64,000 bases of DNA from Theileria orientalis strain Shintoku. Taxonomy: Eukaryota > Apicomplexa > Aconoidasida > Piroplasmida > Theileriidae. The DNA lies in assembly GCF_000740895.1 (NCBI RefSeq), contig NC_025262.1:798001-862000 (forward strand). Reading direction: 5' to 3'. A program made the position numbers and the translations under genes. Under the pieces are notes generated by a model. The model had not been told where the DNA came from. It searched no databases and was given only the letters and a program-made list of their open reading frames with translations. The number at the start of each line of letters is the position of its first letter. Position 1 is the first letter of the stretch. Of the stretch, positions 11,801-20,366 are shown piece by piece.

Positions 11801-13477
11801 TGCGACCCATGAGAAGAATGTTATGAAGAACACTTGCGTCATCGACTTGCCCGTTCTGAACGACAGGTACGCGTACCTTTCGTAATACTTGATCCCGTGC
11901 ATATACATGTTGTATACTGTTGCGCACAGGCAGAGCGTGAGCTGTATCATGCACACCAGGAACGTCGTCATCATCATCTTCCTCTGTAAATTACTGATTT
12001 TGTTCGGCGCCTTCGAAATGTTCCTGTATATCTTCGTGTCGTGTCCCGTGAAGACTACGAAGCCTACTACCCACTGCGTGTTCATCAGCTTACATCCTCT
12101 CAGAAGCAGATTCGTCAGACTCACTTGCACTGGACTCATCGTGTCCAGGTTGACTTCAAAGTGCCCGATTGAGCTCTTTCTGCTTATCGCCAACGCCTTC
12201 AGGCTCTCTGTTCCGTCCAATGGCGTCGGAAGTTCCGTTTTCGGACTTGCGGTTCTTTTTGAACTCAAACTTATTTGTCGGCTGAATCCTTCCTTCGGCG
12301 TTGGCGTCCCAACGTTAGTGTTCGAGCGTGATGCTGATTTAGCCTGCATGCTCAGCAGCCTTTCGTGGAGCGGGTCGCTTGCTTTCGAGCTTGCATCGAG
12401 GTTTTCTCCATAGGACTGGGACAGCACTCTGCTTTTGTATGACGATATCAGCGTCATCAGCTCATTGCTCAGCCTTACCGGCGTGATTTTTTCGGAGAAG
12501 TAGTACTTCAGGCTCCCGTCGAAACTCATCAGGTTCTTATTCGGCCCCTCGCAGTTGAAGAACCCTAGGAACTTCTGCACCTCTGTTACCACCATGTCAA
12601 AGTCGCTTCCCAGGTGATTGTAAACCTCTAAATATAAATTAGTTTGTCTTACAGATCAAATATCTATCTCGATCCATTTATCTAAATCTCTAACCAAATA
12701 TTGACTCCTTCTTCTTTATGTTTGTTTCACCGTCCAGTGAAGAGGAATCTACAAACGCGTATCCGTTCTCCTCCGATGTTGCCAAAAGCACCATGTCTGC
12801 TGGAGCTATATCTTTGTTTTGCAGAAACACTAGCTCTCCTACTTTCAGGTCCTTCCAGTACTTATTTTTCAGAACGTTGTCCTTGATCGCTCCCTTGACG
12901 AAGTCGTAACGGTCCATTTCGTCCACGTTAAGCCCTTCGATCGGCTTCACCCCCTCCGTCACGCATGGTAGGTTAACTATTTGCAACAGGTTATTATTCA
13001 ATTGATTATCCGATAAGTATCTCTGGTAGTCTTCGTACGCATCTTTGAACGCCGAAAACAACAATACGATAATGAAAGGCAGGAGCACAACGGGGTATCC
13101 ATGTGTTGACGACACCTAGATGTAACTTATATCACTGTATTGTGCTACTTTATGTTTCTATGTTCTATATAATTGCCTATTTGTATGTGTAGGTGTTAAA
13201 ATTTAACCTGCGGTGTAAGCTGAAGAATAGCAATAATTACAAAGTAGAAATTAGATGGGATTGACAACTGTTCGTATAAATTTTTAAATACGAAGTTATA
13301 CGGTGTGTATTTAGTGGTTTTTACTCGGTTTGAACACGGAAAGTGTAACTTCCGATTCAAATAGAAACTACGCTCCAATTCATCCCTAATTGATAGATTT
13401 GATTAGAATTAATAAACTTACGGTTTTTTGAAGTATTTATTATATATATAATCGTATAATTTATCGAGGAATAACAT
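8858..13477 (-). CDS. P4-type ATPase (phospholipid flippase)
   Basis: Moves aminophospholipids to the cytosolic leaflet of plasma-membrane or Golgi bilayers. Six exons on the minus strand: 13477-13422, 13385-13208, 13115-12695, 12627-11614, 11349-9289 and 9051-8858, summing to 1,307 aa. The N-terminal NLYEQLSIPSNFYFVIIAILQLTP and the first membrane pair are typical of P4 pumps. The actuator loop has DGET in place of TGES, the P4 hallmark. The phosphorylation motif DKTGTLTCNK is split by intron 11350-11613. The hinge reads GDGGNDCNMIQ (family: GDGAND), and the C-terminal half carries QFRFLAPLMLHHGR and several membrane helices. A Ser-rich insertion lies near 12150-12420. Whether a CDC50 partner is needed cannot be seen here. 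The last intron carries a minisatellite. Confidence 0.95.
9133..9263. repeat. 23-bp minisatellite in the last intron of the flippase gene
   Basis: About five diverged copies of TAATACGAGTGTATTAAACT plus three more bases, one interrupted by a GATTAGAACTAAG-type insert that also occurs just upstream (9105-9132). The host intron (9052-9288, 237 nt) is far longer than the usual 30-45 nt here, and the array accounts for most of the extra length. Confidence 0.85.
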
Positions 13478-14411
13478 TTTATTTTAATGACAGCTAATAT
13501 TTTACACATTTAAAAATTATCAAGAAAAAACTACTATAATAAAAACTTTTAATAAATATTAAAATTTAATATAATGATTTAAACCGGAATTTGATGGTTT
13601 TGAATAAAACCTATCTACATTACAAGAAAATATATAGTAAATGTTGTAATATTTTATACTACACATTCCAATCACTATTTTATCAAAACTCGAGTATAAT
13701 ACTAATTTCCAATGTGTAAAATGAAATTTCAACATATAATGAAAAAATATGTACTCACGAATCAAGTGGATCATCAGAAGAAACACTGAGGAAAGGTAAG
13801 GGAAGAGAGATGTTAAGCAATATTCATTTAGAATGTTTTCGAAAGTTTAAGAAAAGAAATTAGTTTTTTGAGGATTCTTAATGAATAATAAATGAATAAA
13901 GGCCAAAATGTGGAAAAGAAGAAAAGAGCTAGAGGAAGAAAATAATTAAATCAAATGTAAATAGTTCTCACACTAAAAATGTGTTAATAAAGTAGCGAGG
14001 TTATATGTGTACGTATTTTAAAATGAATGAGAAGAATAAAATTTTTAGCACAACATTACGAAAAAACAGGAATAATTAAACAAAATCGACTTTTTCAAGG
14101 CGGAGATCTTTGTTGATCTAACTATATTAAATGTTCTTATACAAAGAATAAAAGGTGTACAGACCATTTACAAGGTTGCTATGCCCCATCCGTGTATTCG
14201 TTGGGTACAGCAACAATAAATAGAAATTTTACACCTTATTTTTATAAAATAAAATATTGTTTAGATTGATTATTGATTAAATACATCAGGAATAAAACGC
14301 GAATTTTTGTTTACTCCAGTTGTTACTAAAATATTATGTTTTTATCGTCAAAACTCGAATAACCACTATTATCTGCAAATTTCAAATTTTAATTATTTAA
14401 TTTATGATAAA
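13478..14411. other. Divergent intergenic region, flippase/Ded1
   Basis: About 930 AT-rich bases between two diverging starts. Short ORFs on either strand lack conserved character. The part at 14108-14237 holds a possible structured RNA described separately; otherwise I see only A/T-rich promoter-like DNA. Confidence 0.6.
14108..14237 (+). ncRNA. Candidate structured RNA or hairpin-rich 5' leader
   Basis: Three inverted repeats stack in 130 bases: CTTTGT (14108-14113) with ACAAAG (14141-14146); AAGGTGTA (14152-14159) with TACACCTT (14230-14237); and inside the latter GTTGCT (14175-14180) with AGCAAC (14209-14214). An AGAATA follows the first hairpin and an ACA follows the inner stem, which recalls an H/ACA snoRNA but does not prove it. 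It could also be a folded 5' leader of the Ded1 gene. No tRNA T-arm or snRNA motif is visible. Confidence 0.25.
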
Positions 14412-16559
14412 ATGATTACGAATTCAAATAATGATGTTAAATCGGCAGATGAAGAAACGAAACCAGTGAAAAAAATTTATCTGCCCCCGGGTCGTAGGAA
14501 TCCGCCTGCTGACTCCTCCTCAAATTACAAGCCCTTTAAGAATTACACGAAGAATAATGGTACGTTTAATTATACTCACACTTGTTTATTAGCTTTTGTG
14601 CAAAGGAGGCAATTTTTCTCGTCACAAGACGACCAGAGCGCTTCATACGTAAGGAATGATAAAGCTAGCAGTTTTAGAGATAAAGAAAACAAACCATTTG
14701 AATCACGCAATTTTTCGGATAACGCGCGTGATCAAGTAAGTTCTACGAGCCAGAGTTCGACCCATGCTGGCGACACCATGGTTAATAGAACTATTCCTCT
14801 CGAATCAAACGAGAGAACGTCATTCAGCAGCCACGAAAAAAGTGTGCACGCGTCGACAGATAGAAATACATCATTCGGAACCTCAAGCAGCGTAGGATCG
14901 AGCAGATTCACAAAAGCGTTCGCGTCGCCGAAACCACCGACCTCATGGGCAGTGCGAGGAGACAGACGCTACTACGAAGAGAAGGAAGCGGACATATTTG
15001 AGCCTTTGAAGAGCAGAATGAGCACAGGAATAAACTTTAACAGCTACGATAACATCCCAGTGCAGATGACAGGACACCTGAGCAGTAGCATAAAGCCGAT
15101 AGAAGAGTTCGACAGCGCAGTGCACCCAATGCTGCTGTCAAACATAAAAAAGGTTAACTATAATAAGCCGACGCCGATACAGAGGCACTCGATCTCAGTG
15201 ATTTTGGAAAACAGAGACCTGATGGCGTGCGCACAGACAGGATCAGGGAAGACAGCAGCGTTCCTGCTGCCAATAGTGACGTGTATGCTGAAAACAGGGC
15301 CGCCAAAAGCTCCAGCGTTGAACGCAATGTACTCAAATAAAGTGGCACTGCCAGTGTGTCTAGTGCTGTCGCCGACGAGAGAGTTGGCAGTGCAAATATA
15401 CGCAGAAGCAAGGAAGTTTAACTTCGGCACAGGAATAAGAACAGTGGTGCTGTACGGAGGCTCCGAGGTGAGAAGACAGCTGATAGAGCTGGAAAGAGGA
15501 TGCGACATATGCGTGGCGACGCCAGGAAGACTGACAGATCTGGTGGAGAGAAGAAAGGTGCTCTTCTCGTGCATTAAGTACCTGGTGCTCGACGAAGCAG
15601 ACAGAATGCTGGACATGGGATTCGCGCCGCAAATAAGAGCAATAGTGACACATCCGTCAATGCCAGGCGGTGGCAAGTACGGAGACAACTATCACCAAGG
15701 ATACACAAGCGGTCAGCTGGGAAGCGGAAGGTACGAGAGCACGAGCGGAAGACAGCAGCTGTCGCAAGGAGAAAAGGAAGAAAAAGCAGGGGAGGAAAGA
15801 CAAACAGTGATGTTTAGCGCAACCTTCCCGAAGGAAATACAGCAGCTGGCGAAGGAGTTCCTGAACGACTACATATACCTGGCAGTGGGAAGAGTAGGAA
15901 GCACAAACGAGTTCATCAAGCAGAGAATGGTCTACGCAGACCAGGACCAGAAGGTTAAGTACCTGATCAAGCTCCTCAAGGAAAACACGAACCTGGGAGG
16001 CCTCGTGCTCATCTTCGTGGAGACGAAGAAGAGAGCAGATCTGATCGAAGGCTACCTCCTCAAGGAAAACTTCAAGGCTGTGAACATACACGGAGACCGC
16101 AGCCAGGAGGACAGAGAGAAGGCGCTGAGCCTGTTCAAAGCAGGAGTGAGGCCGATCATGGTGGCGACGGACGTGGCAGCCAGAGGACTGGACATCAGCA
16201 ACATCACGCACGTGATCAACTGCGACCTGCCGACGAACATCGACGACTACGTGCACAGGATCGGAAGGACGGGCAGAGCAGGAAACGTAGGAATCGCCAC
16301 GAGCCTCGTCAACGAGTCGAACAGGCCGATCCTCAAGGACCTGCTGCTGCTGCTCCAGGAGAGCAACCAGGAGGTGCCGGTCTGGTTCAAGAAGCTGGTG
16401 ACCACGGTCAGCGCCCCCGGAAACCTGAAGCGCGTCTCCAGCAAGAACAAGTTCAACAACTCGGGCATCAACAAGGACATCAGGGCCGAGAACGAGGTCG
16501 CGACGTACAACTACGGCAAGGGGAAGACGTTCCAGGAGTTCGAGGACGACTGGTGGTAG
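14412..16559 (+). CDS. DED1: DEAD-box RNA helicase, Ded1/DDX3 type
   Basis: ATP-dependent RNA helicase, probably promoting scanning during cytoplasmic translation initiation. I take ATG 14412 as start; the frame stays open upstream to 14307 but that part is AT-rich leader. The N-terminus has IYLPPGRRNP, the eIF4E-side motif region of Ded1 proteins. Motifs in order: Q-motif KPTPIQRHSI, AQTGSGKTAAF, PTRELAVQI, TPGRL, DEAD, SAT, RGLDI and HRIGRTGR. The C-terminus ends in DDWW, like Ded1. About 45 extra Gly/Ser/Lys-rich residues sit between DEAD and SAT (15660-15800). A 33-nt in-frame stretch (14560-14592) has intron ends, so the protein is about 715 aa unspliced or 704 aa spliced. Confidence 0.95.
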   Translation: MITNSNNDVKSADEETKPVKKIYLPPGRRNPPADSSSNYKPFKNYTKNNGTFNYTHTCLLAFVQRRQFFSSQDDQSASYVRNDKASSFRDKENKPFESRNFSDNARDQVSSTSQSSTHAGDTMVNRTIPLESNERTSFSSHEKSVHASTDRNTSFGTSSSVGSSRFTKAFASPKPPTSWAVRGDRRYYEEKEADIFEPLKSRMSTGINFNSYDNIPVQMTGHLSSSIKPIEEFDSAVHPMLLSNIKKVNYNKPTPIQRHSISVILENRDLMACAQTGSGKTAAFLLPIVTCMLKTGPPKAPALNAMYSNKVALPVCLVLSPTRELAVQIYAEARKFNFGTGIRTVVLYGGSEVRRQLIELERGCDICVATPGRLTDLVERRKVLFSCIKYLVLDEADRMLDMGFAPQIRAIVTHPSMPGGGKYGDNYHQGYTSGQLGSGRYESTSGRQQLSQGEKEEKAGEERQTVMFSATFPKEIQQLAKEFLNDYIYLAVGRVGSTNEFIKQRMVYADQDQKVKYLIKLLKENTNLGGLVLIFVETKKRADLIEGYLLKENFKAVNIHGDRSQEDREKALSLFKAGVRPIMVATDVAARGLDISNITHVINCDLPTNIDDYVHRIGRTGRAGNVGIATSLVNESNRPILKDLLLLLQESNQEVPVWFKKLVTTVSAPGNLKRVSSKNKFNNSGINKDIRAENEVATYNYGKGKTFQEFEDDWW
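14560..14592 (+). other. Probable 33-nt in-frame intron in the helicase gene
   Basis: GTACGT at 14560 and a pyrimidine-rich end TTTATTAG at 14592 frame 33 nt, a multiple of three with no stop. Codon use there (many Thr, Tyr, Cys, Leu) is unlike the polar flanks. Length fits the shortest introns elsewhere in the window. Either splicing state gives an open protein. Confidence 0.55.
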
Positions 16560-16816
16560 GGGCGGGGACGGAGCGGGTCCCAGATCGAGGCTGCACCCGC
16601 GGTGGGACGGAGTCGCGAGTCGCGACGCGGGGAGTGGAAGATTCGCCAGACGCCGCACCCTTTGTGTATATTGTCAATCTGTTTAAAAATACCAAGTACT
16701 CGTTACACAGTGTATGGAATCAATCCGTGTTAGTGTAGAGCTAAGAGATGGCTGCGTGTTTAATGAGTATTTATGCAATTAAAGGGTAAAATTGTGTGTT
16801 ATCAGCGGTTGTTTTT

Positions 16817-17332
16817 ATGTATAACGGGTATTGTAGTTATGTGTAGGTGGATGGTGAGGCGTGGCTGTAGTGGTGTAGAGTGGCAGTGGACCAGGACAAA
16901 AAATGCGTCAAAATAATGGAAGAGTTCGAAGAAGAGCGCATAGGAATACATAAATCGGTAAACCTCCACGCGAAGAGGCTGATAACGTCCTACTACTCCA
17001 TTCTTGAGTCGTGCCAGGTGTGTTGTGAGCAATTATGCGTTTTCAGATCGACATTACTCGGGATTCCATACTAAGGACCCAGGTTGACAACTTCCAGGTC
17101 AAGTTGCACAACGACGCTTTCGTAAGTTCCTTGAAAACCAGTGATTCCTTAGCTTCACTCAGCCAGGAGTCTGTACACAATAGCCTCGGATCTGGCTATA
17201 AACTGGCTTCTTCACACGCCAAAGTTGCTAGACTACCGCTACGTGGAGGCTCGGAAGAGCGACACTATGAATCTGTACGATTTGAGGGAGAAGATTAGGC
17301 AGAACGACGAGCTTCTGGACAGAAGTGTGTAG
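16817..17332 (+). CDS. MED22: Mediator subunit Med22-like protein (Surf5)
   Basis: Four exons (16817-16827, 16879-17017, 17047-17121, 17153-17332) join in one frame to 134 aa, the right size for Med22. The helical pattern matches that family: an N-terminal amphipathic helix with KIMEEFEEERIGIHKSVN, an ILESCQIDI turn, then QVDNFQVKLHNDAFLHSARSLYTI resembling the conserved EQDNYEMHVRAANIVRAGESL core, and a C-terminal SDLAINWLLHT. Med22 sits in the head module of Mediator, linking activators to RNA polymerase II. The tiny first exon is inferred from frame; an internal ATG near 16916 is the alternative start. The neighbour on the other strand is Med6-like, only 84 bp away tail to tail. The match is by eye and the family is poorly conserved. 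Confidence 0.55.
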
Positions 17333-17416
17333 AGCCACGGGCCTAACAGCCATTTGCGTATTGAAAAAGGGGTTTGTAATAAATAACCATGTAGTCTGTA
17401 AACTAAAACTAATATA

Positions 17417-18561
17417 TTACTGAGTCGCTGCTTCATCCGACGTGTGTAGTTTTTGTAACTCCTCGTTCACTTGACACAGCTCATCTTGGAGTACCCTGGC
17501 CCCAATCTTATCCTCAGGCTTAAGGTAAAAAATATTCATGTTTCCTAAATAAGATGTGATAATAAAGCAGTCAAAAGATCATAAACAGTAAGACTGTGTA
17601 ACAGGGCTGTAACCGTGGAATCATGTGAACGCCGAAACTAACCGTCGGAAACGTAGTCCTTTTCCTCGCAGGCATTGAAGCCGTACCTTTCAGACAGCTT
17701 TTCAATTTCCCTGTTCACGTTCCTCTCCTTGGGATTCCACACGTATCCGTTTGTGATTGACCAGGAGGATATGCTATTCAGTCTATCATAGAAACGCTCT
17801 AAAAGGAAATAATAAACCAAGATTGGTGTAAAAACTAACCGAAATCAGATATGTACTGATGTAGTTTAGTTCGAACGAGTGAGCCGAAGGGCGGGCACAT
17901 AAAAATGGATCCTTGAATTATGTAGTAAATCTAAAGGAGATTAATTTTAGTTTATTTTATATTGTGAAGTTAATAAATAAATACACCCTGATGTATATCA
18001 GTTAGATAGGTGTATTGGTACTATCTAAGGTTTCTGTTGGATTTAAATGGTACCTTTATAGGAGTTGTTTCAACACCGGTTCGTCCCAAGTCCCTTGAGA
18101 ACAAAGTGATATGAAATATGCTTGACATGACGTAAAACTGCGATCTGCTGGCAGCGTTAGATCCAAACTTCAGAGCTTCTTGGTTTAAGCTGTCCAAATT
18201 ATTGTACGTCACCTTAAATATTAATCCAACTTGGTAACTAAAACGTACTAAAATGATTCGGTAACTTACTCATCTACTGTTTTCCCTGCCCTTATTGCCT
18301 CATTTAGGGCTTTATCGCGATGATTAAGGTAAAATGGGCTTAAATAAAAGTCTAAAGTGTCATATAATCAGTAACGAGTACAAACATTCAAGGGCTGAGT
18401 TGTCGCTGTCCAAGGTGTTGAGAGATAAGTACCGTGGATCAATAAACTCGATTTTACACTCATCCTCAAAGTCAAAAATAAAGTCCTTAATATCATCTGA
18501 GAAATAATTTGAGGGGAAGAAAGAAAATACCTGGAGAAGGTTCTAATGTGTCGACGGTCAT
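17417..18561 (-). CDS. MED6: Mediator subunit Med6-like protein
   Basis: About seven short exons from ATG 18561 to stop 17417. The N-terminal part has ALEYFYLSPFYLNHRDKAL, which corresponds to the conserved DYFSxSPFYDR block of Med6. The later exon YYIIQGSIFMCPPFGSLVRTKL equals the [22 protein letters not shown] block, followed by FYDRLNSISSWSITNGYVWNP, where the family has a ...KGYWWHF end. The C-terminal exon (17417-17535) is a charged coiled-coil-like stretch ending in EELQKLHTSDEAATQ. Med6 is a head-module subunit needed for activated RNA polymerase II transcription. Exon phases were checked at the first three junctions. Both conserved blocks together make the family call quite secure. 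Confidence 0.8.
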
Positions 18562-18809
18562 AGTTGAAATATTTTAAAACCAGAATGTGTGTGCTTAAAT
18601 CATGTGTATTGGTTTAAAATGTTATGCAGATATAATTAAAGGTTATGAATTTTTGATTTGTATCCAAATATATGCAATGATGATGTGAATTCACCCGTTA
18701 TGTGGTACGATACCAATAGTCTGGCTATAGTCAAGTAATGTTTCAATAAAACCCTTAAATTATTTTGTATATTTGTAAAATAGTTGATTTATTTGTATGA
18801 GCGGTTTTG

Positions 18810-20342
18810 ATGCACTATTGTCAGCTGACTCCCAGAACAAACCGGGGTATAGTTCACTTAGAGTCATGTATCGTTTTAAAAGATTGTAAATTATCATATA
18901 ATAGAGATTCTAAGCTAATCGATTGTATTAATACTAAATCAGGAGAATCTTTTGAAATTTTACCTCAGTATAGATACCATTTGATCGAGGATTCCAATTA
19001 TCGTTCCAGGTGTACTTACAAGTTCGAAATTGCCTTGATCGCCCAGAAGGACAATTTTGTTAATAACATACAGAAAGATTCATGTGATGATACTGTTTTG
19101 GTTGAGGAAGGCAACATAAATACAGATGAAATTTACATTAATTCCATAAAATTATCTGAAGATGATCTATGTAAATTAGGTGGATTTTATAAATCACAAA
19201 TAAGTCCCAAAAAAATCAACTTAGTCTCTCCAGATGATTTAAAGTGGGCCGAGTACACTCTTAGCTGTCGAGACTGGATAATCTTGGAAGATAATTTGCT
19301 ATCAATAGATATAGATCTAATTCGATGTGTAAATACTTTGGCATTCAGAATAGGAGTTCGGGTAGATTCTAGATTAAACTACCTGGATCTAAAAATTAGC
19401 TCAATTTCATGTGCAAACGAAGTCGAGTTATTAAAAAAAATAAACAATTTAATAATAAAGTGTAGAAATTGCGGATTGGAACTAGAGTCGATATCAAATT
19501 TTTATCCATTTTCATTACCCTCGGAGTTATATAGAAACAGCATAGGTTCAATATATTGCGAGGAGTGTCAGGATAATTTAGTAAAGGATAAATCTGGCTG
19601 TGACGATTTGCAGGTGTCACGTAAACATAATATGTAAGTCACAATCATTCAATATAAAATTAATTCAAATTTCAGATTGTACATATCAGACGAAGCAATA
19701 ACAGTAAATTCCCCGTCGAAAGAGTTGGTTAAAAATAAAATACTGCACTATAATCGGAAAAATAAAGAGGAATCGCTAGGAATTAACGGTGTAGAAGGTG
19801 GGCACATCAGTTGCTCAAAGTGTAAGATAGCCATAGGATCTAACAATAGCAGTTCAGTGTCGTATATAAAGAGCAGAGTAGCGGCAATAGCAGAAGGTTA
19901 TGACTTGTTCTGGAGGAACTCTGAATCCGTAGAGATCATAGAAAAAATACAATTTGAGGATAGCCTTAAGTTGACACTAAGATTTAATTCCGAAAGCATA
20001 AGTATAATCAAGGTAACCAGAGAGCCGGATACCTTTATATTCGTGCAAAATAACCCAGTTCTGACGAGTAGAATACTGTATAAAATTGAAACAACTGGAG
20101 CTGAAAACTCTGACAATCGCAACAAGAGCGTTGATAAAGACGCCGAAAAAAACGCAAATTCACACAGTAACGGTAACACACAACTAAAAGGTAGTAAATA
20201 CACAAACACAGATTGTACACTATACCCTTCGGGAGAACAATTGGATAAAAGAGTGTATAACCACATTAAAAGCGTAATTCTGATATTTTCACACAGCAGG
20301 GAAGACACAGAGTATATTCCGTCACTAATACCACAAATATAA
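18810..20342 (+). CDS. HECT_2 / UBE3D-like E3 ligase candidate
   Basis: Two exons (18810-19633, 19676-20342) give 496 aa. The pattern fits the HECT_2 family (UBE3D, an E2-binding ubiquitin ligase): a zinc pair CRNCGLEL, then YPFSLPSELYRNSIGSIYCEEC where the family has PLPSExW..CH, a YISDEAITVNS strand, a second pair CSKC...IGSNNSSSVSYIKSRV, and near the C-terminus IKVTREPDTFIFVQ then SRILYKIE. Start chosen at ATG 18810; the open frame begins one non-ATG codon earlier. The gene is clearly AT-richer than its downstream neighbour, whose start codon lies only 24 bp after this stop. The alternative is a generic Cys-pair protein of unknown role. Assigned by motif order only. Confidence 0.6.
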
Positions 20343-20366
20343 GGAGAGGAAAGGAGGGAGTTTAAA

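Noticed and set aside
13559..13786. 75-aa ORF on the minus strand
   Set aside because: Composition is that of AT-rich intergenic DNA; it lies upstream of the flippase start and shows no conserved features.
14152..14237. tRNA gene
   Set aside because: A 7-8 bp outer stem exists, but there is no T-loop, no D-arm pattern and no anticodon arm of the right spacing.
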